In this document: piece after piece, positions 4,366-12,220 of the stretch | Position numbering within the stretch: the first letter of the stretch is position 1 | Layout: the number at the start of each line of letters is the position of its first letter | Source: SIG350 sp964520895 | GTDB lineage: Bacteria > Bacillota > Clostridia > TANB77 > SIG350 | Direction: 5' to 3' | Assembly: GCA_964520895.1 (NCBI GenBank) | Contig: CAZFOR010000019.1 | Coordinates: forward strand, 1 to 19,964 | Length of the DNA: 19,964 bases | The notes under the pieces: generated by a model | Databases searched by the model: none | Seen by the model: the letters and a program-made list of their open reading frames with translations, nothing else | What the model was told of the DNA's origin: nothing | Position numbers and translations under genes: made by a program

Positions 4366-5157
4366 TTAGTCCAATATTATCTCATTTTCTTTCATTACTT
4401 GTCCTTCAAGTAATGCATTTTTAATAATTGAATTTTCTACATCTAATTTAATTTTAATCCCATATCCTGATGGCTGTAACATATTAAATAATGTTTGTTC
4501 ATACTTGTTATATTGATATATAGCTGCAGATAAACTGCCACTTCCGCATGATGTTTCATAATAAAGTGTATCAATTGTCTTTACCCAAACTATTGGATGT
4601 ATCAATAAATTATCATTATCACCTTCAAGTAATATAAATCCTAACACATCATTATTATTTATAATTTTCTTCATCATTAATTTAATCTTTTCTTTTGCTT
4701 TATTCTCATCTGCTTTAAGTTCTTGTATAAGTTGTTTACTATTATTTTCATCAAATATCTTAAAATATATTCCATCTATTTTTACAATATCATTAAATAT
4801 AATATTATTAATATCCTTATCTATTTGGATATTTATTTTAACCATATTTTCTTTTATTAAACCAATTATATCTGTATTATAACCTGATACTTTAATTGAC
4901 ACATTCTTTATATTTAATTTTTCACCATAATATTTTATTGCACATCTTGTAGCATTTGAGCAAAACTCTCCACCTGCCATATTAAGTTCAAACCTATCTT
5001 GTTTAATAAATCCAACCTGTTCAATTGTTTTATCCAAATATAATATTCTATCATTTATTTTCTTTTTTTCTTGTCTTGAATAGTTTTCATCTATACATAA
5101 TGCTGTTTTATTACCACCAAGATTATATATACTTACAACAATTTTGTTATTTGTCAT
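4366..5157 (-). CDS. DapF-fold amino-acid racemase/epimerase, substrate unknown
   Basis: A 263-residue protein of the diaminopimelate epimerase fold. The two catalytic cysteines of this PLP-independent fold are visible: Cys66 in MAGGEFCSNATR and Cys204 in YYETSCGSGS. The motifs differ from canonical DapF (CGNGxR and ACGTG), so this is more likely a DapF-like relative such as the group that includes histidine racemases than a true lysine-pathway epimerase. It is inferred to be a cytoplasmic, cofactor-free racemase. I place the start at 5157, because AAAGGAG is 9 nt before this ATG but only 1 nt before the upstream ATG at 5166. The gene is preceded by a terminator and a possible structured leader. 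No terminator is visible before the toxin-antitoxin copy 2. Confidence 0.8.
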   Translation of the reverse strand: MTNNKIVVSIYNLGGNKTALCIDENYSRQEKKKINDRILYLDKTIEQVGFIKQDRFELNMAGGEFCSNATRCAIKYYGEKLNIKNVSIKVSGYNTDIIGLIKENMVKINIQIDKDINNIIFNDIVKIDGIYFKIFDENNSKQLIQELKADENKAKEKIKLMMKKIINNNDVLGFILLEGDNDNLLIHPIVWVKTIDTLYYETSCGSGSLSAAIYQYNKYEQTLFNMLQPSGYGIKIKLDVENSIIKNALLEGQVMKENEIILD

Positions 5158-5196
5158 TTTAAACATCTCCTTTTATTACTTTAAATACATGCACAA

Positions 5197-5227
5197 AAAA
5201 ACTATATGTATCCTACATATAGTTTTT
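5197..5227 (-). terminator. Terminator between DUF951 gene and DapF-like gene
   Basis: A 14-bp perfect stem, AAAAACTATATGTA (5197-5210) with TACATATAGTTTTT (5214-5227), and a 3-nt loop. It ends the tig-clpP-clpX-DUF951 operon on the minus strand. Because it lies only 40 bp before the DapF-like start, it could also act as an attenuator. Confidence 0.85.
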
Positions 5228-5244
5228 CGATATATTCAATATAC

Positions 5245-5338
5245 ATTTTAACTATTTTGTAGGCACACAACTTTTAGCCTGTACCTACATGTTAAAAACA
5301 TTAGTTATAAGCTCATAAAATTATGATGTACATAGTTA
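5245..5338 (-). other. Possible structured RNA leader
   Basis: On the minus strand this stretch has an outer pairing (AACTAT near 5337 with ATAGTT near 5255). Inside is a hairpin of about 9 bp, GTAGGTACA with TGTGCCTAC, with a 12-nt loop, and also a CATAA/TTATG element. It is followed by a strong terminator and then the DapF-like gene, the layout of a transcription attenuator. I do not recognise a known riboswitch class. Pairing was judged by eye in AT-rich DNA. Confidence 0.3.
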
Positions 5339-5363
5339 AAAAATATATTTTTATTCATTTTAA

Positions 5364-5552
5364 TTACTCCTCTATCTCAAGTTTCTTTTTAATCATTTTA
5401 AATGCTTTTTCTCTGTCTACCATTATTATATGTCCACAACCATCGCATTTTAATTTGAAGTCAACACCTACTCTAATTATTTCCCATATATTGTTTCCAC
5501 AAGGATGTTGTTTTTTGGTTATAACTTTATCTCCAATATTATATTCATTCAT
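5364..5552 (-). CDS. DUF951 family small protein
   Basis: A 62-residue protein with the DUF951 pattern: YNIGDKVITKKQHPCGNNIWEI, a GVDF block, then KCDGCGHIIMV. The three cysteines (HPCG and CDGC) resemble a small metal-binding or OB-like fold. The family is common in Firmicutes and has no assigned function. It starts 1 nt after the clpX stop, with AAGAGG inside the clpX end as ribosome-binding site, so it is translationally linked to clpX. Last gene of the tig-clpP-clpX operon. Confidence 0.9.
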   Translation of the reverse strand: MNEYNIGDKVITKKQHPCGNNIWEIIRVGVDFKLKCDGCGHIIMVDREKAFKMIKKKLEIEE

Positions 5553-5553
5553 A

Positions 5554-6816
5554 TTATGCCTCTTTTTTTAGTTGTTCTTTCTCTTTTTTCAATACTAGTG
5601 TTGGCATTTCCTTATTCTTTATACAATTAGGTGTTATAACACATTTCTCAACATCTTTCATTGATGGTAATTCAAACATTATATCTCTCATAGAATCTTC
5701 AAATATTGACCTTAGTCCTCTTGCGCCTGTATTTCTCTCCATTGCTTTTTCAACAATTGCTTCTATTGCTTCTTTTTCAAACTCTAATTTAATACCATCT
5801 AATTCAAATAATTTTGTATACTGCTTAATTAATGAATTTTTAGGTTTAGTTAATATTTCAATATATGCTTGTTTATCTAATTGAGTTAATGTTGTAATTA
5901 TTGGTAACCTACCTACTAACTCTGGTATAATACCAAACTTCAATAAATCTTGTGGTAACATTTGCTCAAAACATTTAGTTAAATCTATATCATTTTTAGC
6001 CTTAATCTCTCCACCAAACCCAATATTTTTAACACCAATTCTAGCATTAACAATTTTCTCTAATCCTTCAAAAGCACCACCACATATAAATAAGATATTT
6101 TCTGTATTTACATGTATAAATTCTTGTTGAGGATGTTTTCTACCACCCTGTGGTGGAACTGCTGCAACTGTTCCTTCAATCATTTTTAATAATGCTTGTT
6201 GAACACCTTCGCCACTTACATCTCTTGTAATGGATGGATTTTCAGATTTTCTTGAAATTTTATCTATTTCATCTATATAAATTATTCCTTTTTCAGCTTT
6301 TGTAACATCCATATCTGCTGCTTGAATTAATCTAAGTAATATGTTTTCTACATCTTCACCAACATAACCTGCTTCTGTAAGAGTTGTAGCATCTGCTATT
6401 GCAAATGGTACATCTAATATTTTAGCTAATGTTTGTGCAAGTAATGTTTTACCACAACCTGTTGGACCTAACATCAAGATATTGCTTTTTTGTATTTCTA
6501 CATCACTTATTTTTTTGTTAAACTTAATTCTTTTGTAATGATTATATACAGCAACTGCTAATGTTTTTTTAGCATTATCTTGACCAATAACATATTGATC
6601 TAAAACACCTTTGATTTCTTTTGGATTAGGTATTTCTTTTGATTGATAAATTATTTCTTCAATTTCTTTATCATCTGCATTTAATATTTCACTACAAAGA
6701 ATAATACATTCATCACAAATATTAACACCAGGACCTGCTACAATTTTAAATGCTTCTTCTTGTGTTTTACCACAAAAAGAACATTTTATTTCTTTTTCAG
6801 TTTTATTTTTGGCCAT
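5554..6816 (-). CDS. clpX: ATP-dependent Clp protease ATP-binding subunit ClpX
   Basis: A 420-residue AAA+ unfoldase that recognises substrates, including SsrA-tagged proteins, and threads them into ClpP. In order: zinc-binding domain with Cys12/Cys15/Cys34/Cys37, Walker A GPTGCGKT (117-124), pore loop GYVG (150-153), Walker B IIYIDEIDK (about 178-186), the ClpP-docking IGF loop (about 265-267) and sensor 2 GARGLRS near the C-terminus. Length is standard. The start is supported by AAGGAGG 9 nt upstream. It lies 22 nt downstream of clpP in one operon. SmpB, which completes the trans-translation tagging system, is encoded elsewhere in the window. Confidence 0.98.
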   Translation of the reverse strand: MAKNKTEKEIKCSFCGKTQEEAFKIVAGPGVNICDECIILCSEILNADDKEIEEIIYQSKEIPNPKEIKGVLDQYVIGQDNAKKTLAVAVYNHYKRIKFNKKISDVEIQKSNILMLGPTGCGKTLLAQTLAKILDVPFAIADATTLTEAGYVGEDVENILLRLIQAADMDVTKAEKGIIYIDEIDKISRKSENPSITRDVSGEGVQQALLKMIEGTVAAVPPQGGRKHPQQEFIHVNTENILFICGGAFEGLEKIVNARIGVKNIGFGGEIKAKNDIDLTKCFEQMLPQDLLKFGIIPELVGRLPIITTLTQLDKQAYIEILTKPKNSLIKQYTKLFELDGIKLEFEKEAIEAIVEKAMERNTGARGLRSIFEDSMRDIMFELPSMKDVEKCVITPNCIKNKEMPTLVLKKEKEQLKKEA

Positions 6817-6838
6817 CTAGGAATTCCTCCTTATATTT

Positions 6839-7435
6839 TTATTTTCTTTTTTCTACAACTTCATCAATTAAACCATATTGTTTTGCATTCTCCGCTGTCA
6901 TCCAGTTATCCCTATCTGTATCCTTTTCTATTGTTTCAAGTGATTGCCCTGTTCTTTTACTTAATATTTTATTTAATTTTTCTTTTATTCTTAAAATATT
7001 CTCAACTGCTATTTTCATATCAGTAGCTTGACCTTGTGTTCCACCTAATGGTTGATGTATCATTATTTCTGCATTTGGAAGAGCAAATCTTTTACCTTCT
7101 GCACCTGATGCTAATAAAAATGCTCCCATACTTGCAGCAAGTCCTACACATATTGTAGCTACTGGACATTTAATATATTGTATTGTATCATAAATCGCAA
7201 ATCCTGCTGTTACACTTCCACCTGGACTATTTATATATAAATTTATATCTTTTTCTGGGTCTTCAGCCTCTAAAAATAGCATTTGAGCTATAATTAAACT
7301 TGCTGATGCGTCATTTACTTCTGTATCTAAAAATATAATTCTATCTTTTAATAATCTTGAATAAATATCATAAGATCTTTCTCCTCTACCTGTTTGTTCA
7401 ACAACTATTGGAACATTATAATTATTTTCTATCAT
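6839..7435 (-). CDS. clpP: ATP-dependent Clp protease proteolytic subunit ClpP
   Basis: A 198-residue serine peptidase forming the tetradecameric chamber that works with ClpX. The catalytic triad is present: Ser102 in GLAASMGAF, His127 in MIHQPLGG, and Asp176 in DTDRDNW. The oligomerisation and substrate-binding stretch NSPGGSVTAG (about 69-78) and the N-terminal PIVVEQTGRGERSYDIYSRLL are typical. The start is preceded by AAGGTG. It sits 33 nt after tig and 22 nt before clpX, so the three genes form one operon. Confidence 0.98.
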   Translation of the reverse strand: MIENNYNVPIVVEQTGRGERSYDIYSRLLKDRIIFLDTEVNDASASLIIAQMLFLEAEDPEKDINLYINSPGGSVTAGFAIYDTIQYIKCPVATICVGLAASMGAFLLASGAEGKRFALPNAEIMIHQPLGGTQGQATDMKIAVENILRIKEKLNKILSKRTGQSLETIEKDTDRDNWMTAENAKQYGLIDEVVEKRK

Positions 7436-7468
7436 ACCAACACCTTACCCTTTCTTTTTAATATATAA

Positions 7469-8755
7469 CTATTTTATTTTTGCATTATCTATTACAAATT
7501 TAAGAGCTTTTTCATATTTCATGTTTTCTTTGTAGTAATTTTTGATATTATCATTAAATGTTTTCTTCATTTCTTCAACATCAACATTTCTTAATTTAGC
7601 CATTTCTTCTATTTTTTTGTCAACATCTTCATCTGTTACTTCAATAGCTTCTTTAACTATAATTGCTTCTAATATTAATCTAATCTTAATATCTTTTGTT
7701 GCTTGTTCTTCTAATGATATTTTAACATCATCAAGTTTTTGACCAAGCATTTGTAAATACATCTCAAATTCTATTCCTTGATGTTTCATATTATGTTTAA
7801 TCTCTTCTATTTTTTGGTCAACCTCTGAATTAACCATAGCTTGTGGAACATCTATTTTTGTTTCCTCTAATAGTTTTTCAATAGCTTTTGTTTCTGTTTC
7901 AGCTTTTTCTTTATTTTCACTTTCTTTTTTTAGTTTAGCTTCAACATCAGCTTTTAAATCTTTTAATGAATCAAATTCACTAACATCTTTAGCAAACTCA
8001 TCATCAATTTTAGGTAATTCTTTGATTTTTATTTCATTTAATTTAACTTTAAATTTAGCGTCTTTTCCTTTAAATTCTTCTACATGATAATCATCTGGGA
8101 ATTTAACTATAATTTCTTTTTCTTCACCAATTTTCATGCCAATTAATTGTTCTTCAAATCCAGGAATAAATTGACCGCTTCCTATTTCTAATTCATGGTT
8201 TTCACCTTTTCCACCATCAAATGCAACATCATCAATAAAACCTTCAAAATCTATTATTGAAATATCTCCATTTTCTAATGCTTTATCTTCAACATTTATA
8301 ATTCTAGCATTTTCTGATGCCATTTGATTTAATTTGTTTTCAATATCTTTATCAGTTACATTATACTCAACTTTTTCAATTTCTATACCTTTATATTTTC
8401 CTAATTCAATTTCAGGTTCTACTTCTACTATTGCAGTAAATACAATTCCTTCTTCTTTTGACATTTTTTCAACATCAATTTCAGGTCTATCAATAACTTT
8501 TAAGTTATTTTCTTTTATTGCATTACCATATTCATTATTTGCAATTTCATCAAATGCATCTTGATAAAAAATAGTCTCTCCGTAATATTTCTCTACCATT
8601 GCTTTTGGCACTTTACCTTTTCTAAAACCAGGTATAACTATTTGCCTAGCATTTTTAGTATATACACTATCTATTGCTTTTACAAATTCTTCTTTGTCTA
8701 CCTCAAATTTTAATTTTACTTTGTTTCCTTCTAATTTTTCTACATTTACACTCAT
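7469..8755 (-). CDS. tig: Trigger factor (ribosome-associated chaperone, peptidyl-prolyl isomerase)
   Basis: A 428-residue chaperone that binds nascent chains at the ribosome exit. The N-terminal ribosome-binding domain carries the FRKGKVP signature (residues 44-50). The FKBP-type isomerase domain spans roughly 160-245 (GDISIIDFEGF... to FKVKLNEIK), and a long charged helical C-terminal domain follows. Length is normal. The start is preceded by AAGGATAGG. First gene of the tig-clpP-clpX-DUF951 operon, linking folding and degradation functions. Confidence 0.97.
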   Translation of the reverse strand: MSVNVEKLEGNKVKLKFEVDKEEFVKAIDSVYTKNARQIVIPGFRKGKVPKAMVEKYYGETIFYQDAFDEIANNEYGNAIKENNLKVIDRPEIDVEKMSKEEGIVFTAIVEVEPEIELGKYKGIEIEKVEYNVTDKDIENKLNQMASENARIINVEDKALENGDISIIDFEGFIDDVAFDGGKGENHELEIGSGQFIPGFEEQLIGMKIGEEKEIIVKFPDDYHVEEFKGKDAKFKVKLNEIKIKELPKIDDEFAKDVSEFDSLKDLKADVEAKLKKESENKEKAETETKAIEKLLEETKIDVPQAMVNSEVDQKIEEIKHNMKHQGIEFEMYLQMLGQKLDDVKISLEEQATKDIKIRLILEAIIVKEAIEVTDEDVDKKIEEMAKLRNVDVEEMKKTFNDNIKNYYKENMKYEKALKFVIDNAKIK

Positions 8756-8796
8756 CTTATTTACCTATCCTTCCTTATTTAAATTTATGCCATATT

Positions 8797-8824
8797 ATTA
8801 TATCATATAAATCTAATAATTCAA
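8797..8824 (-). promoter_or_regulatory. Promoter of the tig-clpP-clpX operon
   Basis: Minus strand: TTGAAT (8824-8819), 16 bp, TATAAT (8802-8797), about 40 bp before the tig start. Confidence 0.5.
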
Positions 8825-8854
8825 GTATTTTTCTATACTTTTTCAATATTAGTG

Positions 8855-8883
8855 TTGACATAATGTAATTTAAGTGTTAATAC
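8855..8883 (+). promoter_or_regulatory. Promoter of the 54-aa gene
   Basis: Perfect -35 TTGACA (8855-8860), 17-bp spacer, -10 TAATAC (8878-8883). The predicted transcript start near 8890 excludes the ATG at 8888 as translation start. Confidence 0.7.
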
Positions 8884-8944
8884 ATTTATGGCAAAAATAT
8901 ATTTCTTTATTCTTACTAATTTTTTTAGAAAGGAGGACAACATC

Positions 8945-9109
8945 ATGCCTTTTAAACAAAACGAAGAAGCATTGGCAAGAACAAGTAATGACGGCGATGG
9001 CGATGGCTTAGACTGTGCTTATTATTCAACATTTGATGGTGCTTACTATGAAAAGAAAATCAGAGACACAAATCAATCAACACGGTGTGCCAATTACGAC
9101 GAGTACTAA
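8945..9109 (+). CDS. Small acidic protein of unknown function (54 aa)
   Basis: I do not recognise it. The start at 8945 is fixed by a near-ideal AAAGGAGG (8929-8936) 8 nt upstream and by the promoter position; an ATG at 8888 would give 19 extra residues but lies before the predicted transcript start. The protein begins MPFKQNEEALARTS, has a DGDGDGLD segment (residues 16-23), a Tyr-rich middle (CAYYSTFDGAYYEKK) and two cysteines (24 and 48). There is no signal peptide or membrane segment. The DGDGDG run recalls calcium-binding loops, but the acidic residue expected at loop position 12 is missing. Its G+C content is visibly higher than that of most neighbours. It is monocistronic and ends at a bidirectional terminator shared with spo0A. 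Confidence 0.7.
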   Translation: MPFKQNEEALARTSNDGDGDGLDCAYYSTFDGAYYEKKIRDTNQSTRCANYDEY

Positions 9110-9168
9110 AATTAATTTTACTCACTAAAGAGGGTTACTGATGATACAAATGATAATTTTGAAAAAGT

Positions 9169-9204
9169 AAAAACGATAAAACATAATTTTGTTTTATCGT
9201 TTTT
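9169..9204. terminator. Bidirectional terminator between 54-aa gene and spo0A
   Basis: Stem AAAAACGATAAAAC (9169-9182) with GTTTTATCGTTTTT (9191-9204), 14 perfect pairs, T-run in both directions. Confidence 0.93.
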
Positions 9205-9214
9205 TCTTTAATTT

Positions 9215-10030
9215 TTAAGCTGTTTTTAATTCTAATCTTAATTTATCCGCAAGCATTGCAATAAATTCTGAATTAGTTGGTTTACCTTTTAAGTTATTTA
9301 CTGTATACCCAAATATAGAATCCATCACTTCAACTTGACCTCGTGACCATGCAACCTCTATTGCATGCCTAATTGCCCTTTCTACTCTACTAGGTGTTGT
9401 TCCATAATTTGATGCAATTGTTGGATATAATGTTTTTGTAATTTGATTTATAATCTCCATATTGTTTACTACCATTGTTATTGCATCTCTTAAATACTGA
9501 TAACCTTTTATATGTGCAGGTACACCTATATCATGTATAAGATTAGTAATCTCAATTTCTAAATCTTTTTCTTTTCCACTTCTAGCTCCATTAGAAATAT
9601 ATTGTGCTTTATTTTCTCTAAGAAAATCAGAATTTCCAACATTAACATATGCAATATTTTTCATTTCTTTTATTCTTTGTGCAATAACATTTAACTCAAA
9701 TGGTTTAATAAAATAATACTGTGCACCTAACATTATTGCTCTTTGTGTAATCTTTTCTTGTCCAACTGCTGATAAAACTATACTCATTAGTTGTTTTGTC
9801 ATATTACTTTCATTAATTTTTTCAAGAACACCTAATCCATCTAATTTTGGCATAATCACATCCAGAATTATTACATCTGGCTTATTTTCTAAAATCATAT
9901 CTACTGCTTCTAATCCATCATGTGCTATACCTATCACTTCCATACCTTCTTGTAGATTCAAGTAATCACTAAGCATTCTTGAAAACTCTACATTATCATC
10001 TGCTACTACTATTGAAATTTTATTACTCAT
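9215..10030 (-). CDS. spo0A: Sporulation master response regulator Spo0A
   Basis: A 271-residue transcription factor. The receiver domain has the acidic pair Asp11-Asp12, the phospho-acceptor Asp57 (VIILDVIMPKLDGLG) and the KPF lysine motif. The C-terminal Spo0A effector domain contains the recognition helix segment TPSRVERAIRHAIEVAW and ends in the usual FGYTVNNLKGKPTNSEFIAMLADKL region. Phosphorylated Spo0A binds 0A boxes and controls entry into sporulation. I place the start at 10030, where AAGGAGG is 5 nt upstream; a longer frame from 10060 lacks a ribosome-binding site. It is usually near spoIVB in clostridia and bacilli, and that gene is not here. A possible promoter lies at 10067-10095. 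Confidence 0.97.
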   Translation of the reverse strand: MSNKISIVVADDNVEFSRMLSDYLNLQEGMEVIGIAHDGLEAVDMILENKPDVIILDVIMPKLDGLGVLEKINESNMTKQLMSIVLSAVGQEKITQRAIMLGAQYYFIKPFELNVIAQRIKEMKNIAYVNVGNSDFLRENKAQYISNGARSGKEKDLEIEITNLIHDIGVPAHIKGYQYLRDAITMVVNNMEIINQITKTLYPTIASNYGTTPSRVERAIRHAIEVAWSRGQVEVMDSIFGYTVNNLKGKPTNSEFIAMLADKLRLELKTA

Positions 10031-10066
10031 TTTTTCCTCCTTATTGTAAAATTTTAACATATCCGT

Positions 10067-10095
10067 ATTATAATATAAACTTCCAAAATTTACAA
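10067..10095 (-). promoter_or_regulatory. spo0A promoter
   Basis: Minus strand: TTGTAA (10095-10090), 17 bp, TATAAT (10072-10067), about 37 bp before the start codon. A vegetative sigma-A type promoter; no sigma-H-like element was evident by eye. Confidence 0.55.
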
Positions 10096-10115
10096 GAGTT
10101 TTTTGGTATTTTTTT

Positions 10116-10745
10116 CTATTTTTTTACAAATTTATTTTGAGATACTGAAATATCAACATTTCTATTTAATATTTTTTTTATTTCATTATTTAACTCTTCT
10201 GTTTTATTATATTCAACTATTAAATAAATCAAAATATTATCTGAATATTCAATTTTTTCAATTCCATATGCTTGTATTTTAGCTAAATACTTAATCTTAT
10301 CTATTTCATCATAATTTGCAATTATTTTAACAATACTACAATATTTCATATTTGAAATCAAACTATTATTTATACATAATAAAGCTGTATCCGAATACGC
10401 ATGTGCAAGTCCACCTGTACCAAGCAATATGCCACCAAAATATCTTGTTATAATTATAATAACATTATATAGCTGTCTTTGTTTTAATATCTCTAATATA
10501 GGCTTTCCTGCTGTTCCACTAGGTTCCCCATCATCACTATATTTTTCTATTATATTTCCATTTTCACACACTATATATGCAAAAACATGATGTTTAGCAT
10601 CATAATACTTTTTCTTTATTTCATTTAATTTACCTTTTGCATCTTGCTCATTTTCAACATGAAATAAATTGCCAATAAATTTTGATTTTTTTTCTATTAA
10701 CTCATTATTTGTATTTTCTAAAATCGTGTTATATTCAAATATCAT
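10116..10745 (-). CDS. YigZ/IMPACT family protein
   Basis: A 209-residue member of the UPF0029 (IMPACT N-terminal) family. Signature segments are KKSKFIGNLFHVENEQDA near residues 20-38, AKHHVFAYIV, SDDGEPSGTAGKPIL and TRYFGGILLGTGGLAHAYSDTA. A ferredoxin-like second domain follows. Family members are implicated in translation-related control, but the bacterial role is not established. The start at 10745 is supported by GGAGG 6 nt upstream; the longer frame from 10769 lies before this site. It sits just downstream of the HtrA terminator. Confidence 0.9.
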   Translation of the reverse strand: MIFEYNTILENTNNELIEKKSKFIGNLFHVENEQDAKGKLNEIKKKYYDAKHHVFAYIVCENGNIIEKYSDDGEPSGTAGKPILEILKQRQLYNVIIIITRYFGGILLGTGGLAHAYSDTALLCINNSLISNMKYCSIVKIIANYDEIDKIKYLAKIQAYGIEKIEYSDNILIYLIVEYNKTEELNNEIKKILNRNVDISVSQNKFVKK

Positions 10746-10770
10746 AATATCCTCCATTTTTTTGTACAAA

Positions 10771-10802
10771 AATAATACAATAGTTTTATCTATTGTATTA
10801 TT
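10771..10802 (-). terminator. Terminator of htrA-like gene
   Basis: 13-bp stem AATAATACAATAG (10771-10783) with CTATTGTATTATT (10790-10802), followed on the minus strand by TTTTTG. No separate promoter was clear for the next gene (YigZ family), so that gene may depend on read-through. Confidence 0.85.
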
Positions 10803-10814
10803 TATATCATATAT

Positions 10815-12053
10815 TTATTGTTCTTGCAAAGTTAATTCAAATGTTTCTTGTTTACCTTCTCTATTTACAACAACTTTAATTTTGTCACCAACTTTATAAT
10901 TGTTTTTAATCTCATTTAATTCTTCCATTGTAGTTACTTTTTCTCCCGCCATTTCAATAATAACATCTCCAACTTTAATACCAGCTCTTTCTGCTGCACT
11001 AAATGTTTCTATTGTTTGAACATAAACACCTACTGCTAAATTTCTTTTCTTTGCAGTTTCTTCATCAACATTTCTACCATATATTCCTATATGTGGTCTT
11101 TGAACTCTACCAATCTTTATTAAGTCATCTTTTATAGGTTTAATATCATCAACTGGTATTGCAAAACCTAATCCCTCAATTCCTGTACCTTGAATTTTTG
11201 CTGTATTTATACCAATAACTTGACCTTTTGAGTTAACTAGTGCTCCACCACTATTACCAGAATTAATAGCAGCATCTGTTTGAATTAATTTAAAGCTATT
11301 ACCTGTTGTATCTGTAAGCTGTCTGTCTAATGCACTAATGTATCCAACAGAAACAGAACCTGCAAACTCCATACCTAGTGGATTACCAATTGCGACAACT
11401 AACTCTCCAACTTTTAAGTCTTCTGAATCACCTAATTCTGCATATGGTAAATCTGTACAATCTATTTTAATTATTGCAATATCAGTTTCCTTGTCTGTAC
11501 CTTGAATTGTAGCACCTATTGGTTCCTTTGAATTTGGTAAATATACATTTATTTTAGCTTCTGAATTTCCCATAGTAGTCTCTGCATTAACAACATGATT
11601 GTTTGTTAAAATATATCCATCTGAACTAATTATTACACCTGATCCCTCTTGTGTTGCTTTTTGGGTTCCAAAAAAACTTGCATATTCATATTCAACTGTA
11701 ATTCCTACTACTGCTGGTCCTACTTTTTCAGCTATAGCAACAACAGGATTGTCATAATCACCAAACTCAATAGTTGATGTTCCAGAACCTGTAGATTTAT
11801 TCTCACCAATTATAGCTTTTTTAACTGATGGAATACATAATACTAATACAATTAATATTTCTGTACCAATTAATCCACCTATAACACCTATTAATAGGGT
11901 CTTTAACCATGAAAGATCTTTTATTTTAATTTTCTTTTGATTCTCTGGCTTTAAACTACTTCCATTATTTTCAGTTTGAAGTTGAAATTCAGTATGGCTT
12001 TCAATTTTCTCCTCATTTTCTAAATTATTATTTTCATTATTAAATTCATCCAT
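10815..12053 (-). CDS. HtrA/DegP-like membrane-anchored serine protease
   Basis: A 412-residue trypsin-like protease with a PDZ domain. An acidic, Asn/Glu-rich cytoplasmic tail (residues 1-45) is followed by one membrane segment (about 51-75), a linker, the protease domain with the triad His153 (ILTNNHVV), Asp191 (TDIAIIKID) and Ser268 (NSGNSGGAL), and a PDZ domain (about 320-405, HIGI to FELTL). The type II orientation, with the catalytic domain outside the membrane, fits extracytoplasmic protein quality control as in Bacillus HtrA/HtrB/YycK. I place the start at 12053, preceded by GGAGGG 6 nt upstream. A promoter TTGAAA-N17-TAAAAT precedes it. Which of the Bacillus paralogues it corresponds to cannot be told. 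Confidence 0.95.
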   Translation of the reverse strand: MDEFNNENNNLENEEKIESHTEFQLQTENNGSSLKPENQKKIKIKDLSWLKTLLIGVIGGLIGTEILIVLVLCIPSVKKAIIGENKSTGSGTSTIEFGDYDNPVVAIAEKVGPAVVGITVEYEYASFFGTQKATQEGSGVIISSDGYILTNNHVVNAETTMGNSEAKINVYLPNSKEPIGATIQGTDKETDIAIIKIDCTDLPYAELGDSEDLKVGELVVAIGNPLGMEFAGSVSVGYISALDRQLTDTTGNSFKLIQTDAAINSGNSGGALVNSKGQVIGINTAKIQGTGIEGLGFAIPVDDIKPIKDDLIKIGRVQRPHIGIYGRNVDEETAKKRNLAVGVYVQTIETFSAAERAGIKVGDVIIEMAGEKVTTMEELNEIKNNYKVGDKIKVVVNREGKQETFELTLQEQ

Positions 12054-12076
12054 TTTTATCCCTCCTAACAGAAAAT

Positions 12077-12105
12077 ATTTTAGCAAACTTGTTTTTATTT
12101 TTCAA
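12077..12105 (-). promoter_or_regulatory. Promoter of htrA-like gene
   Basis: Minus strand: TTGAAA (12105-12100), 17 bp, TAAAAT (12082-12077). Confidence 0.55.
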
Positions 12106-12172
12106 TATACTTCACTATTTTTTCACAAATTTTCATATATTTTTAATAATATAATTTAGCATGTGTAATATT

Positions 12173-12220
12173 AATAAAAAGAGCCTAAAAGGTATTATAT
12201 CCTTTTAGGCTCTTTTTATT
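12173..12220 (-). terminator. Terminator of the Spo0A-like gene
   Basis: A very strong 20-bp stem with core GAGCCTAAAAGG / CCTTTTAGGCTC, loop TATTATAT, flanked by AATAAAAA and TTTTTATT. It begins at the stop codon of the Spo0A-like gene. Confidence 0.95.

Noticed and set aside
4168..4413. An 81-codon plus-strand open frame over toxin copy 2 starting at GTG
   Set aside because: It reads through the terminator stem, the antisense gene and the end of the DapF-like gene. The equivalent frame in copy 1 stops early and changes residue character, while the 20-codon UUG frame is conserved.
8888..8944. Upstream ATG extending the 54-aa protein by 19 residues
   Set aside because: No ribosome-binding site, and it lies at or before the predicted transcript start; the ATG at 8945 has AAAGGAGG at ideal distance.
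9141..9170. Nine-codon open frame (MIQMIILKK) after the 54-aa gene, with a GAGGG upstream
   Set aside because: Too short, and no second copy or conservation evidence; the stop lies at the terminator stem.
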